NCBI RefSeq assembly: GCF_030445035.2
Contig: NC_080698.1
Location: 30,473,294-30,537,293, forward strand
Source: Dasypus novemcinctus
Lineage: Eukaryota > Chordata > Mammalia > Cingulata > Dasypodidae
Direction of reading: 5' to 3'
DNA: 64,000 nucleotides
Position 1 is the first letter of the stretch, and every line of letters starts with the position of its first letter. Below the pieces are notes generated by a model. It was not told where the DNA came from, ran no database searches, and was given only the letters and a program-made list of their open reading frames with translations. The position numbers were made by a program, and so were the translations under genes. Shown in pieces: positions 45,164 through 56,472 of this stretch.

Positions 45164-45562
45164 AATTGGCTATTATGGGCATGTCTCAAACAACTAAAGA
45201 TAAACATGAGAAAGTATTCCTACGTTTCTATTAAGGACCATAATTCATTTTGAACTCTCCATCCACCCACTTTTTTCAAAGGCATTGAGATGGAAAAATT
45301 GCAAGATTGGTGTTCATTTACATTACACAAATTAATTCAATTACCCTGAAGAAAAACTGGTACCAGATCACCAGATTGCTGAGCAACTGATGCTAATTTT
45401 GTAAATTCAATTTACTAAAGAGGTAATGTGACAAATGTTTAAAAGCCAGTCAGCTGTAGCTATATCCAAGCCATCCAAGGAAGTTGGTACCTGCTGTGTA
45501 TCAATTTGGATCCAATTCTATTCTATGTTCTTGAGTAGAATCTGTCCAATTTCCTTAAGTAA
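45164..45562. other. Non-coding spacer between two DAS-SINEs
   Basis: AT-rich, no recognised feature. Confidence 0.35.
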
Positions 45563-45576
45563 ACAAGGGTCTTTTA

Positions 45577-45990
45577 TTTTTTTTTTAAAGATTTATTTTA
45601 TTTATTTTTCACCCCTTCCACCCCGTCATCTGCTCTCTGTGTCCATTTGCTGTGTGTTCTTCTGCATCCGCTTGCATTATCTTGCGGCACTGGGAAAATG
45701 TGTCTCTTCTTTGTTCCATCAGCTGTGTCAGCTCTCCGTGTGTGTGCAGTGCCACTCCTGGGCGGGCTGGGCTTTTTTTCACTCGGGGTAGCTCTCCTTG
45801 TGGGGCACACTCTTTGCACATGGGGCTCCCCTATGCGGGGGACACCCCTGCGTGGCATGGCACTCCTTGCGTGCATCAGCACTGCATGTGGGCCAGCTCA
45901 CCAAATGAGCCAGGAGGCCCTGGGTTTGAACCCTGGACCCTCCATCCGGTAGACAGATGCTCTATCAGTTGAGCCACGTCCATTTCCCTA
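45577..45990 (-). mobile_element. DAS-SINE, reverse
   Basis: The tail complement 'ttttaaagatttattttatt', a body with 'cactcctgggcgggctggg' and a head complement ending 'gagccacgtccatttccc'. Target-site duplication acaagggtctttta (45563-45576) compared with ataaggatctttta (45991-46004), two differences. Confidence 0.9.
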
Positions 45991-46264
45991 AATAAGGATC
46001 TTTTAGACCAGCACAGGGTGACAATGAACTTCCACTTTTTACAAAGGCTCAAATACTAAATAATCAAGGAGAACTGATACAAAGTTTCCAAATTAACTGA
46101 AGGAGTGCCAAATTCATGCTGATTAATCTTGACGTAACTTAAAATTATAAGTACGCTAATTATAATAAGGTATATTTAACAGTTTTCAAAATTTGTAATA
46201 TCAGTTTAAAATTTTCATCTTACAATAAAATTCTATTGAAACGAATCTGTATTTGTAGAGTGTT

Positions 46265-46412
46265 TTACAATTCTATTTAAATTCACCTATATTTGTCGAG
46301 TGCTTTATAATTTATGAGGTGCGTTCACATATATTAGCTCACTTGAGTCCTAAAATAATTCTGAGAAGGGATGGCAGGTATTATCATCCTCGATTTACAG
46401 ATGAAAACACAG
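46265..46412 (-). mobile_element. MIR SINE fragment
   Basis: 'tgtcgagtgctttataattt', 'atatattagctcacttgagt' and 'ctcgatttacagatgaaaac' match a reverse MIR. Confidence 0.7.
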
Positions 46413-46524
46413 GTTTCAGTTCAGCGTGGAGTTCCCTTTGACTGCACAGAAGACTTGACTGATGATACAATGCCTTACAAAGCAGAATCAGGAAGGAGTT
46501 TGGCGTAAAAGTCTGTTCTGACTC

Positions 46525-46945
46525 TATTTGTCTCCTAAGTTACCCCAAAACTCAGTGGCTTATGGCAACAAACATTTTATTTATTGTAATTGTCTTACGA
46601 TTTGGTGGGGCAGGAATTCGGATGGAACTCCACTGCACAATTCTTTAGCTCCACGTGGTGTCATCTGGGGTCTCGGGGGCCGCTCTGTGTATCCTGCTGA
46701 CCGCTGGTTTGGAGGGTCCCGGGCTGCTTCGCGCCTGCGTCTGGGGCCTGGCGGGGCAGCTGGATGGCAGGGCTGGGCAGGGCCCTCTCTCCACGCTGTC
46801 TTAGGGCCCTGCCCTAGTCTCTCCAGCAGGGCACAGGGACACTTCTGCCGTAGCTGACTGGTCACGGAGTCACAGACACCCCCACCTGGACGGGAAGGAT
46901 GTCAAAGAGTCTGTGGCCAGCTTTAAGCTGCCACAATGATCTTGG
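46525..46945 (-). mobile_element. Ancient MLT1-like LTR, reverse
   Basis: 'taccccaaaactcagtggct', 'tatggcaacaaacattttat', 'tggtggggcaggaattcgga' and, at the end, 'gtcaaagagtctgtggccag' plus 'tttaagctgccaca' match a complete reverse MLT1-type solo LTR. The central part (46660-46810) is unusually GC-rich. No internal viral genes are present. Confidence 0.6.
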
Positions 46946-47479
46946 AAAGCTCTTCCAACCTAAATGCTGGAGACTGGCTGGAGGACTCAGACTCTTTGAG
47001 ACTGATTCTCCCCCAAGAAAAAATCACATTGGGGAGAAAGCATAAAGCTGAGAGAGCCAATGTAAACAAGCAGCGCTCGGTGCCTGTGGGTTCCCTGTGT
47101 CTCTGTGGATTTACTGGTGTTTTAAACTGATCCTGTCCATGCTCATGTCTTTAGCTACCATCGATCTGCCAGGGACATCTATTTCCCTAACCTCCAAACT
47201 TCCACATCCACAGGAACCTCCACTTCGATACCACGCACGAACCTCAAATTCAACACATCCAAACCAGAACTCACCACCTTTCCTCCAAAACCGGCTTCTT
47301 TTCCTGCCTTTTCTATCTCAACAAAAAAATACTATCATCTACATTGTTTTCAAATCTACATCCTACGTATCATTCTTGATTTCTCCTTCGCCCTCACCTC
47401 TGCATTAAATTGATAATCAAGGCCTATGATCTACATATCTTTAAAAATACATTAAAAAGTATACCAAAAAAAAAAAAAA
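46946..47479. other. Non-coding DNA, probably L2-derived
   Basis: The 3' part (47150-47410) is pyrimidine-rich with L2-like wording ('aacctccaaacttcc', 'cattcttgatttctcc'). An A-run lies at 47466-47480. Confidence 0.35.
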
Positions 47480-47870
47480 AGCCTATGGATTCTACCTCCA
47501 AATATCCACCCATTTCACGCCATCCTCCCTGCCACTATCCTTGTTCAGGGATTTCTACTTCCCTTTCCTTCCTGCTTCCTCCACCTCCTGTCTTGCTCCC
47601 CTACAATCCAGAGTAACCTTTCTAGAATCCAAATATGATTATGTCACTTCCCATTTTAGTTAGAAGTCATATTGTTGAGGATGAAATCCAAACTCCTTAA
47701 TATGATTTACAAATTTTGTTCCCATGTGATTGAATTTGAGGACACCAAGTGCCCCCCTGCCTCCACACATTCCTCTCACTGGCATCTCCTATTAAGTTAA
47801 ACACCCATATTATCCATTCCTTCCAGGTAAGGCATCCAAGGTCCCTGTTAATTGCAAATGGTGTCTAAGA
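47480..47870 (+). mobile_element. L2 LINE fragment
   Basis: 'cctgccactatccttgttca', 'tgctcccctacaatccagag', 'gattatgtcacttcccattt', 'gatgaaatccaaactcctta' and 'cattcctctcactggcatct' follow the L2 order. Confidence 0.75.
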
Positions 47871-48460
47871 GGAACCTCAATTAAAACCTTCTCAGTCATT
47901 AACTCCTTTTCTTGGGTCCATTCATCAAAGTATCTCTGTGGCTATTAGATCCTATGGGGGTGGAGTATAGGTCAGATAAGTTTTAATTAAAAAAAAAAAA
48001 GCTAGGGTTGTCTAAGTTAGTGCCTGGGGCCACTTCAAATGTGTGACAATTAAAATAATGTACTGAGGTATATAAAATAATCAAGCTTTTAGAGAGATTC
48101 TATATCGTGAAAATTGCCTGTAGGTCTTTTTTTGGATAAAGATATTAGATGGTAACTCCTATTAGTCAAAATGACAAGCAGGTGATCAACAAATGAAACA
48201 ATGGAGATAGCCAATTTCCATCCAAAATTTCCAAATCATCTAAGGAGTCATTTAGCCTTCTTCATTTGATAAGATTAACATGACTAGAGAACTGATCAAA
48301 TCCCAAATAATAAATAAATTTCAAGGGATGATTTAAGTATACTGATCACATAAGAAGGTCCCAGTATCAACCACTTCTGGAAATGTGAGACCCATTAGGC
48401 AAGACTTAGAAATGGTTTCCCCATATAGCTCAACTTCCCCATTGTAATAGCGTTATTACC
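47871..48460. other. Non-coding DNA, nothing recognised
   Basis: AT-rich; an A-run at 47989-48000. Confidence 0.35.
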
Positions 48461-48528
48461 ATGATAGGATTTGACCTTCAAGAGAATTCTTTTTATGATA
48501 GGATTTGACCTTCAATAAAATTCTTTTT
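48461..48528. repeat. 34-bp tandem duplication beside a SINE
   Basis: Unit 1 (48461-48494) and unit 2 (48495-48528) share atgataggatttgaccttca exactly, then differ as agagaattct versus ataaaattct before a T run. Confidence 0.9.
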
Positions 48529-48900
48529 TTCCCCCTCCTCCTATCCTCCAGCCCGCTGTTTTTGCTGTCTGTGTCCATTTGCTGTGTGACTTCTGTGTCT
48601 GTTTCTTTTTGTCTTCTCCTCTCATTTTCTCCTCCAGGCTTCACAGGGATTCAATCCTGGGGCCCTCCAATGTGGGAGAGAAGTTCCCTGTCACTTGAGC
48701 CATCTCAGTTCCTCACTTCTGCTGCGCCTCCCCTTGACTTTCCCTGCATCTTTTTTTTTGTTGAGTCATCATCTTGCTGTGTCACTCACAGTGCAGGCCT
48801 GGCTTGCCTCTGGCATGCCTTCACCAGGAGGCCCCGGGGATTGAACCCACTCCCATAGGGTAGATGGAAGCCCAATTGCTTGAGCCATATCCATTCCCCC
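48529..48900 (-). mobile_element. Two-headed tRNA SINE, reverse
   Basis: 'tgtgtccatttgctgtgtga' comes first, then reversed heads near 48640-48710 ('gggattcaatcctggggcc', 'cacttgagccatctcag') and 48830-48895 ('ggggattgaacccac', 'gcttgagccatatccattcc'). Confidence 0.8.
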
Positions 48901-49234
48901 CAGTAGAATTCTAACATTTGTGTAACTCAAGTCCTCTGTCTCTTCCTTATCAGTCTTCCACTGAAGTTTCACTTCCCCAAACTCTTATCCCACTCCCTAG
49001 AAACAGATGTCCAACAAGTGCCCACCACCATGCAAACACTCATGCCTTCACTCTCCCAGATGCCTGCACTCATTGCTATTTCTCTTAGCTAATGCTCCTT
49101 CAGGCATCTCCTACTTCATCCATTGTTTTCTGACACACCAGTCACATTTTCTTTCCCAGCCTCTTAATCTGCCACAACTTACAATTCAGCTTTTCAATGC
49201 TCCCTTATCCTATTTACCTGTAAAATCTGATTTC
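48901..49234. other. Probable L2 remnant
   Basis: 'cactctcccagatgcctgca', 'gctccttcaggcatctccta' resemble the 3' part of L2, likely continuous with 47480-47870 before the SINE insertion. Confidence 0.4.
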
Positions 49235-49450
49235 CAGTGATGGTAAGGATGGTGATAATGACTGAACATTTATTCATTAGTTATGATGTTCAAGGCTAAC
49301 GAATCTTGAACTATCTCCTGTAACTCTCACACAAACTCTAGGATGTCTAAATTTTATCAGTATCTCTTTTATAGAACAGGAAATGGAGGCTCAGAAAAGT
49401 CAAATAACTTAACCAAGGTCACAAAACTAATCAATGTTTTACAAGGATAT
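49235..49450 (-). mobile_element. MIR SINE
   Basis: 'taatgactgaacatttattc', 'tcttttatagaacaggaaat', 'ggaggctcagaaaagtcaaa' and 'taaccaaggtcacaaaac' match a full reverse MIR. Confidence 0.8.
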
Positions 49451-50299
49451 TTTGATAATGCTGTATCAGAAAATTAAATGGATTGAATCCAATCAGTCAA
49501 AAATTGCCTCTTTATACGCTAAAATACTTATGAATGAAATGACATGATAGCTAGGATTTGCTTCAAAGCAATCCAACAGAGGTAGGAGGGTGTAGATGAA
49601 ATGAGAAGGCCATGAATTAATGATTGTTGTAAATGGATGAAGTTTAGATGGGTGCTCATTGTACTAGTCACTCTTCTTCTGAAGTTTTATCATAATAAGT
49701 TTTGATTAAAAAAAAGGTTTTTTTTTTAACATCATCTTTTCATACAATTACAAGCAACCCAATTCTTCTGATCAGGAGAGCCACTCAATGTTTGCAGATA
49801 ATTCTGAAAACAGTCCTTTACATTTCCAGGCTTATAAATACCTAAATATAGGAAGTATGCTCCAGCTTTAAGTACAAATGTCTTGTCTCTGTCATACAGG
49901 TTTATTTTTTTTCTAGACCTCTATAATAGGCATTGCATACTTATCTTAGTGGAAGAAACAATTACCCAGGCACTGTCCAACTGCATGGTGTTATCTTTTA
50001 ATTAACCTGTACAGCCTTTTTTACTTAACCTAGTTTGAGAAGTGACAACCACTTGGGCTGTCTAAATAATGTATGCCACTGCTCTTTTATTGGGTCTATT
50101 CAATCAAAAACAATAGTTTCTGGTGTGAGGTCCAGCTCTCCAGGGCTGGTTCTACTTGTTCTTCAATCACGATCATTGTCATGATCGGTGTTGCAACTTG
50201 TCTTGCTAACCGGAGCACTTAGAACTGTTTCAATACATGAAACCCAGATTGACCTAGTATGTCCTCTCCTCTCAATGTTTCTGTGAAAAAGCTGTGCTG
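49451..50299. other. Non-coding DNA with a small palindrome
   Basis: Contains CGATCAT-tgtc-ATGATCG (50170-50187). No repeat family is assigned. Confidence 0.35.
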
Positions 50300-50960
50300 C
50301 AACTCTGCTTTAAAGCGCTTCCATCGACTTATAATATTCAGTGTTGTGAATATGTGGGGAAGTTGAGATGTTTATATCCATTTCTGGATGGAAATTTACA
50401 AATAAGTAATTAAAGCTCTAAAAATGTGTGTGTCTAGGACCCAAAATTGCCACATCTAGGAATTCATCCTAAGGAAGTAATTGAACAAGGGCACAAAGAT
50501 GTATTTACAAGGATATTCAAGGCAATAGTTTTTTTTTAAATAATATAAGTAGTAGTTACAAAGAGTCTAACTGTCCAACAATGAAAGATTTGTACAATGA
50601 AACTATCAACAGACACTAAAAATGTTGATGTTAATATTTTTATCACCAGTTTTCTTTGGCTATGGGGAAGTGTTCATTAAATCTTATTAAGTAAATAAGA
50701 GCAAATTACCCAGAAATATGTAATGTGCATATTGTGAAAATATCTATCTATCTAGCCTCACTTTAAAAAAGTTTTAACTGTATGCATATATGGATGTGTG
50801 TACTATGTGTGTGTACATATAAAATGTGTGTGTATGTAGTTGGGGGGTGTTGGGTAGGTATGCACGACATACGTCTGGGTTAATAAATATTTTCATTTCA
50901 GGTGATTTTTTTTCCTATCTGTATTTTCATATTACTTTACAATGAACACAAAGTACCTAC
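50300..50960 (+). mobile_element. L1M-type LINE remnant
   Basis: 'cacatctaggaattcatcct', 'gtaattgaacaagggcacaa', 'gtccaacaatgaaagatttg' and 'attactttacaatgaacaca' are old L1 3'-end phrases. (GT)-rich sequence lies at 50800-50840. Confidence 0.55.
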
Positions 50961-51324
50961 GTAAGAAAAAAAAAGAATCAAAAATAACACATAAGATATG
51001 TTTCATGTGTTCAGACAAAAGGAAGGTGAAATAACCTAGAGAAAATGTTAAAAAAAAAAATCTTTGGAAGCATTTTTTCAATTAAAAAAAAGCCTTTAAT
51101 CTAAATTGAGTAGAAATGATGGAAAATATAAGGGGGAAAGGAGCAGAAGCAAGAATGGAGGTGAGTCACCCTGCAATTGGTAATAATATCCACACTTGAA
51201 GCTGGTGGTTCTGAGTGAGATGTGGCCCCCAAACCGGTGAAATATGATAGCATATTTTTCTTCCTTTTTTGAAGGACATGGCGCTCCTCTAACTCTGTGG
51301 GGCTCCTATGATGCATTAGGAATT
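50961..51324. other. Non-coding DNA, nothing recognised
   Basis: A-runs at 51049-51060 and 51084-51091; no gene signal. Confidence 0.35.
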
Positions 51325-51440
51325 ACTCACTGATCCTTACAACAACCCTTTACACAGGTCTTCCCTAAACTGCAGCACAGGGAGGTTCAATGCCATGCCC
51401 AAGGTCATACAGCTGAGATTATGGACCAAGGTGTGCCTTT
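51325..51440 (-). mobile_element. MIR SINE fragment
   Basis: 'cagcacagggaggttcaatg', 'ccatgcccaaggtcatacag' and 'ctgagattatggaccaagg' match a reverse MIR 5' half. Confidence 0.7.
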
Positions 51441-52394
51441 CACTTCTGTGCTTCAGGGACTCTCGGTTTCAAAGAGAAGAGGGATCTATGAGAGCTCAAA
51501 GAGAGGCACCGTCTCTGGTCCATTAGTGGTCAGGACAGGACATTAGTAAAGTCTGGGGGAGAAATCTCTGAAGAAGAATGGGGCCAAGTTGAGTTACCCA
51601 AGAGGATTTTCTTAGGAACCAGGAGTGAGCCTTTTTTATTTATCCAGGCTAGGTTTTCACAATGAGAAGTTTAGCTTCAGACCAATATTAACATTCATTC
51701 CTATTACTATCAGATTAATTGCATTTTATTGCTTTTTCTAAACACACTTCAAAATGAGTGGACCTATGATTCAGCAGTTGGTCATTAACATAGCAGTGGA
51801 TCTGCAACTACGTTATCTAAAGTTCATCTACAAAATAAAGACTCCTGGGGTGTTTTGAGGGGTATGATAAACAGAGCCTTAATAATAAGTAACTAGGATA
51901 TCATTTCTAATTAGACAAATGGGTAAATTGAAATATTCTTCAAGTAACAATAACAACAACAAAAACAATCCAGGAAAATAGACAAAAGGTGAATGAGTGA
52001 ACATGGGTAAGTTTGCATTTCAAGTAAAGGAGCTATAGAATATATTTTTAAAAACTGGTTTACAATACTGCCATTTCAAGATTATACAAACAATAAACCA
52101 TATAACTATTGTGTACATGAGCAAAGATAATTTGAACTTAGAAGAGGGTTAGAATTATCTGATGAATATCAAATACTGAAGCACTAGAAAATCATATTTC
52201 CTATGTACTTCAGAGATTATATGTGTCTGTGTATATATATAATACTCATTTTTCCTTGTTCCCCATGATCTCATGCCTTTGCTTCCAGCTAATATCAAAT
52301 ACTGTTTCACAGCTGATCAATAAAACACCGTTTACATCAAATGACTAGGGAGTTGTCAATTTTTTAAAATCCCAGCCTCTCTTGTGGATTGCTG
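51441..52394. other. Repeat-poor AT-rich DNA
   Basis: No named repeat or exon. Confidence 0.35.
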
Positions 52395-53250
52395 ACTTCA
52401 AAGACATGCATTAAGATTACTAAGCAAGTAATGATTGATTTATTACATAACATTAAGAAATGTTTTCTTTGAAGCACAAATTAAAAGGTCATGGATGGCC
52501 AGATTTTTCTTCAGGTTGATAGTTAAAAATGCATAATAGATAATATTGCTAGCAGTGAAGGACATATGAAGGGGATTTGAAGTAACTCTCCTTTCTGGAC
52601 GTTATTTTAATGAAATGTTTAATATTCTGCACTGGATTAATGAGGCAGTTCTCTATTTTCAAACAATGGGTGAACAATTAAGGCCCAATTCGGAGAACAA
52701 ATTGATGTCGCTGTTATTTTGTGATGGTATTTAAAATGACCATTGCTGTAGCAATGAGGCATTATTTAACAGGACTGAAAATAACCATTTACACCAAGCA
52801 ATTCAGCAGAGATATCTGAAAGAAGAAATGTGGCAGCTGCTGTTCCTAGAAATAAAGCTGACATTTTAGGATGAGAGCAATTTGACCAGCTGAAACCTAA
52901 ACATGCTTTGTGCCATGTTCAGAAGTTACCCAAATGCACGCCAACATCTAAACAGTCCCCGTAAAACCAGTGAGCTGTGTGATTGCTCACTCTGGTTTAC
53001 AAAGCACTCAGGGGAGAAGAGATGGGTGCAGATTTCTGAAGAGGTCAGACTGGAGAGTGGATGAAATTAATTAGCCACATGAGTGTAAGGAAAACCATAC
53101 ATCAAGCGTGGGGAAAATTGTCTATCTATGAAGATTAACTGGGAAAAACTGATCTTCCAGCGAAAAGCCAATCCAAGACTGCCCTAAACACCTGTGTGTC
53201 CTAAATAATCAGGAACTATATTGCTCAGCAGAGCTTGCGAAATAACAATG
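52395..53250. other. Repeat-free block, conserved-noncoding candidate
   Basis: About 850 bp free of recognisable repeats. It has dense AT-rich homeodomain-like words ('aatgattgatttatta', 'gcataatagataatattgc'), a perfect 16-bp palindrome CATTGCT-gt-AGCAATG (52741-52756), and no long open frame. This texture is typical of developmental enhancers. Conservation cannot be judged from one sequence. Confidence 0.3.
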
Positions 53251-54608
53251 TAAACAGAATAATAAATTATCTCATTTTTTCTACTGGATTGTTAAGGGAA
53301 ACGAGGGTGAAAATTTTAATGCCATCCTACAGGTGGTCAATGAGAATAAACTATTTTTTCATTCTCCAAAGTCATGTAATTCGAGGAAACTTTTCTTGTA
53401 CTTTTGTGAATTGTATGTTTACCTCGATACCGTTCTTGAGGAATATCCTTTCTCCCTCCTCTTCCTATGGCTCTGGTCCTCCTTCCCAGGTTGCAAAGTT
53501 CTTTTGCTTACTGTTTCAGATAACTTCTACAATTTAGTCCCCCCAACAAGAAGAAAAGTCTATATGGCCAAATTGATGGGATGAAATGATAGGTTCAAAG
53601 AATAATTCATTATACTATCAAGATCTTGGCATGCCAATTGCTGAAAAGACTATTTTGAGCTGTCAGTTGTAAAGTACATATTTTTTCATTGACTGACATG
53701 CCAAGTGCTTGATGGAATAATGAATTGTTCCCATCGACACCACGGTCGCGCACCACCCTTGGGCTCCAGCAGGGGTGATGAATAACGCTGCGGCTCTCTC
53801 CAGGGGTTGTCACGCCAAGAGGATGAGGTGAGGCTCAGGGACTTGCTGAAGAAGGGGCTGGGGGTTCCGGGTGGAGAGAAGAATGGGGTGAGCCTCAGGG
53901 ACATGGACAAGGGCGGGCATGACTGTGATACAGGTCACGGCGCTTCCTCGTTTAAAATAGACAGACGAGAAGGAAAGAAAGGAAAAGAAAAAGAAACAAA
54001 TGAAATAAGCTAGACTGATGAGTCCACATTTTGACACGATGGTGCCAGGACATTACCACCCGACCGTCCTGTTGTCTTGCTGGGGGGGGTTGGGGGTGTT
54101 TCTGTTTTTGTTTCTGACTTGGAAGCTCTTTGCTGCTACTTCACTCAACTCAGAAACCAACTCCTCTGACTCAGGCAAGTAAGGCAAAAAGAAGGTGCCC
54201 AAGTGAAAAACCAGAGGATTACTGTGCCGAGAACTTGGTATTTCCAAGTTATACTCTGCTCCCAAGGTACCATCATCTGTGCCTGTACCTCTAAGGAGGC
54301 CACGTCTCCCTCATTCTGGGCAGGGGAGGCCTTCCGAAGACTTGAAGATCCCCCAAGAAGGCGTCTTGGGAGCCCCTGGGAGCGCTAGGAGCAGTCTCCA
54401 CAGAAAGCTTAACACCAAAACAGGGACAGGACACGGCGTCAGCGCACTCAGCATTCACCATCCGCACAAAGGACTTGTTTCCCCTAAGTTTAAAAGGCAG
54501 CCTCGGACCTTTGTCTGGGTTCCCCTTAGTGCCCGTCTCTCCCTCATGCTGCTCAGTAATGAGCCTCATAGGAATAGCACCTGCTGCCAGAAGTCTCCTC
54601 TCCGCCAG
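53251..54608. other. Non-coding DNA, nothing named
   Basis: Contains an imperfect direct repeat around 53819-53843 and 53882-53906 ('gaggtgaggctcagggac' and 'ggggtgagcctcagggac'). Frames of 60-114 codons at 54.2-54.6 kb overlap on both strands and are unsupported. Confidence 0.35.
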
Positions 54609-54618
54609 ACTGCCTTTA

Positions 54619-55084
54619 TTTAATTTTTTACACTTTTTTTAAAAGTTAATAGATCACAAAGAACGTTACACTAAAAAACATAAAAATCATAAGAGGTTCC
54701 CATATATCCCACTCCCCACCCCCCCATTCTATCATTTTTGTAAATTGTATTTTTTTCAATATATATACATCACACCAAAAAAAAGTTACATTAAAAAATA
54801 TAAGAGGTTCCCGTATACCCCCCACCCCCTCACCCCACTCCTCCCACACCAACAATCTCCCCCATCATTGTGGCACACTCATTGCACTCAGTGAACACGT
54901 TTTGGGGCACTGCTGCACCACATGGATAATAGTTTACCCTGTGGCTCACACCCTCCCCCAGTACGTTCAGTGGGTTATGGCAGGATATATAAAGTCCAGC
55001 ATCTGACCCTGCAATATCATTTAGGACAACTCCAAGTCCTGAAAATGCCCCCACATCACATCTCTTCTTCCCTTTCCCTGTCAA
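54619..55084 (-). mobile_element. Xenarthran L1-type 3' end, truncated, with doubled terminus
   Basis: Bracketed by the perfect 10-bp target-site duplication actgccttta (54609-54618 and 55085-55094). Homologous to 33458-33780 and, inverted, to 25523-25800. The terminal phrase 'aagaggttcccatatatccc' occurs twice (near 54690 and 54803), so the 3' end is partly duplicated within one insertion. Confidence 0.8.
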
Positions 55085-55094
55085 ACTGCCTTTA

Positions 55095-55319
55095 ATGTTC
55101 TTTCCTCCAAAAAAAAAAAAAAAGCAACTTTCATCATTTGCACCTTTACAATAGAAAACACAGGCTTAAGCCAGCATTTCTCTGCAACGTAGCCCGCCTC
55201 TGGAAATCACTGAGCAAATGAATGAATTGCCCCACCCCAAGGATTAAGAAGGCACACGACCCTAGAGACTTTAGGGTGAGACCCGGAGACCCCAGCTCCA
55301 GTCTGGACCACGACAGGGC
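55095..55319. other. Non-coding flank of CpG-rich block
   Basis: An A-run at 55109-55123 then single-copy sequence; no gene signal. Confidence 0.35.
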
Positions 55320-55736
55320 CACTTCCCACAGCCGCAGTATTTACCTGTGTGCGCCTCCCACGCCTTCGGCATACATTCACCTACAATGTGCCACTTAACC
55401 ACGGGCCCGAGGAGCATACGCGCAGCGTCGACGTCGGGTCCGAACTCCCCACTGGTGAGACCCCACAGGTGAGACCGCTGAGACCAGGAGGAGGGGGCGG
55501 CAGACAAGGCCCTCTGGGGCGGTCCGCTGCCCAGAGGCTGCCGAGAAACCGCCGGCTCGGAGGCCAAGGGCAAGTCCGTGCCCCGCCTCTCACCGTCGGG
55601 TCCCCCCCGCAGCCTGCCTCCTCCCTGACCTTCCCCACCTCTGGGGCCGCGAGCGCATCACAGGACAGAGCCGCCCGTGAGGGCGCAGCTCAGGGGCCAC
55701 CATCATCGCGGGGTCCCCAATTAAAGCCCTTGCCGA
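55320..55736. promoter_or_regulatory. CpG-rich block, left half
   Basis: GC-rich with CpG clusters ('cgcgcagcgtcgacgtcggg', 'gggccgcgagcgcatc') not explained by any SINE. It continues beyond the inserted DAS-SINE at 56134. It may be a CpG island lacking an obvious gene. Frames of 85-155 codons here reflect GC content. Confidence 0.45.
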
Positions 55737-56118
55737 GGGAAGCGGACTTGGCCCAGTGGTTAGGGCTTCCGTCTACCACATGGGAGGTCCGCGGTTCAAA
55801 CCCCGGGCCTCCTTGACTCGTGTGGAGCTGGCCCATGTGCAGTGCTGATGCGCATGGAGTGCCCTGCCACGCAGGGGTGTCGCCCGCGTGGGGGAGCCCC
55901 ACGCGCAAGGAGTGCGCCCGTAAGGAGAGCCACCCAGTGCGAAAGAAAGTGCAGCCTGCCCAGGAATGGCGTCACCCACACTTCCCGTGCAGCTGACGAC
56001 AACAGAAGCGGACAAAGAAACAAGACGCAGCAAATAGACACAGAAAACAGACATCCGTGGGAGGGGAGGGGAATTAAATAAATTTAAAAAATAAATCTTT
56101 TAAAAAAATGTAAATGAA
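55737..56118 (+). mobile_element. DAS-SINE, near-consensus
   Basis: Head 'gggaagcggacttggcccag', B box 'ggttcaaaccccgg', CpG-rich body and A-rich tail. Target-site duplications taaagcccttgccga (55722-55736) and taaagccgttgccga (56119-56133) differ at one base. With 8625-9027 this is one of the least decayed copies, so probably one of the youngest insertions in the window. Confidence 0.95.
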
Positions 56119-56133
56119 TAAAGCCGTTGCCGA

Positions 56134-56345
56134 AACAAAGGTGACCGACGCGCCCCGTGCCCCGGACAGCCCGGCTCCCAGGAGCCTGCGTCGCGGTCCT
56201 CCTCGGGCGCGGAGCAGCGGGCGGCTGGTTTCCCGCAGCCCACGGCCCGAGCCCCTCCCCGCTGTGCGGGCCGCTCATCTCAGGGCCTCCCTGGGCGCCC
56301 TGACTTCCGTGACTGTCCAGTGGACTTAGAACATCCCTGTCTCTC
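56134..56345. promoter_or_regulatory. CpG-rich block, right half
   Basis: CpG-dense single-copy sequence ('gaccgacgcgccccgtgcc', 'tcgggcgcggagcagcgggc'). Without the SINE it would adjoin 55320-55736 and give a roughly 630-bp GC-rich block. Confidence 0.45.
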
Positions 56346-56374
56346 CCGGCAAAGTGCCTCATCCATGAAATGAC

Positions 56375-56472
56375 CAAATAAATTCTCACAACAATCGAAC
56401 GAGGTTGGTACTGATAACAGCCTCTTTAACAGGTGAGAAAACTGAGGCCCTGGGCGTGAGTGGGCTGCCGTG
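56375..56472 (-). mobile_element. MIR SINE fragment
   Basis: 'aaattctcacaacaatcgaa' and 'aacaggtgagaaaactgagg' match a reverse MIR. Confidence 0.7.
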
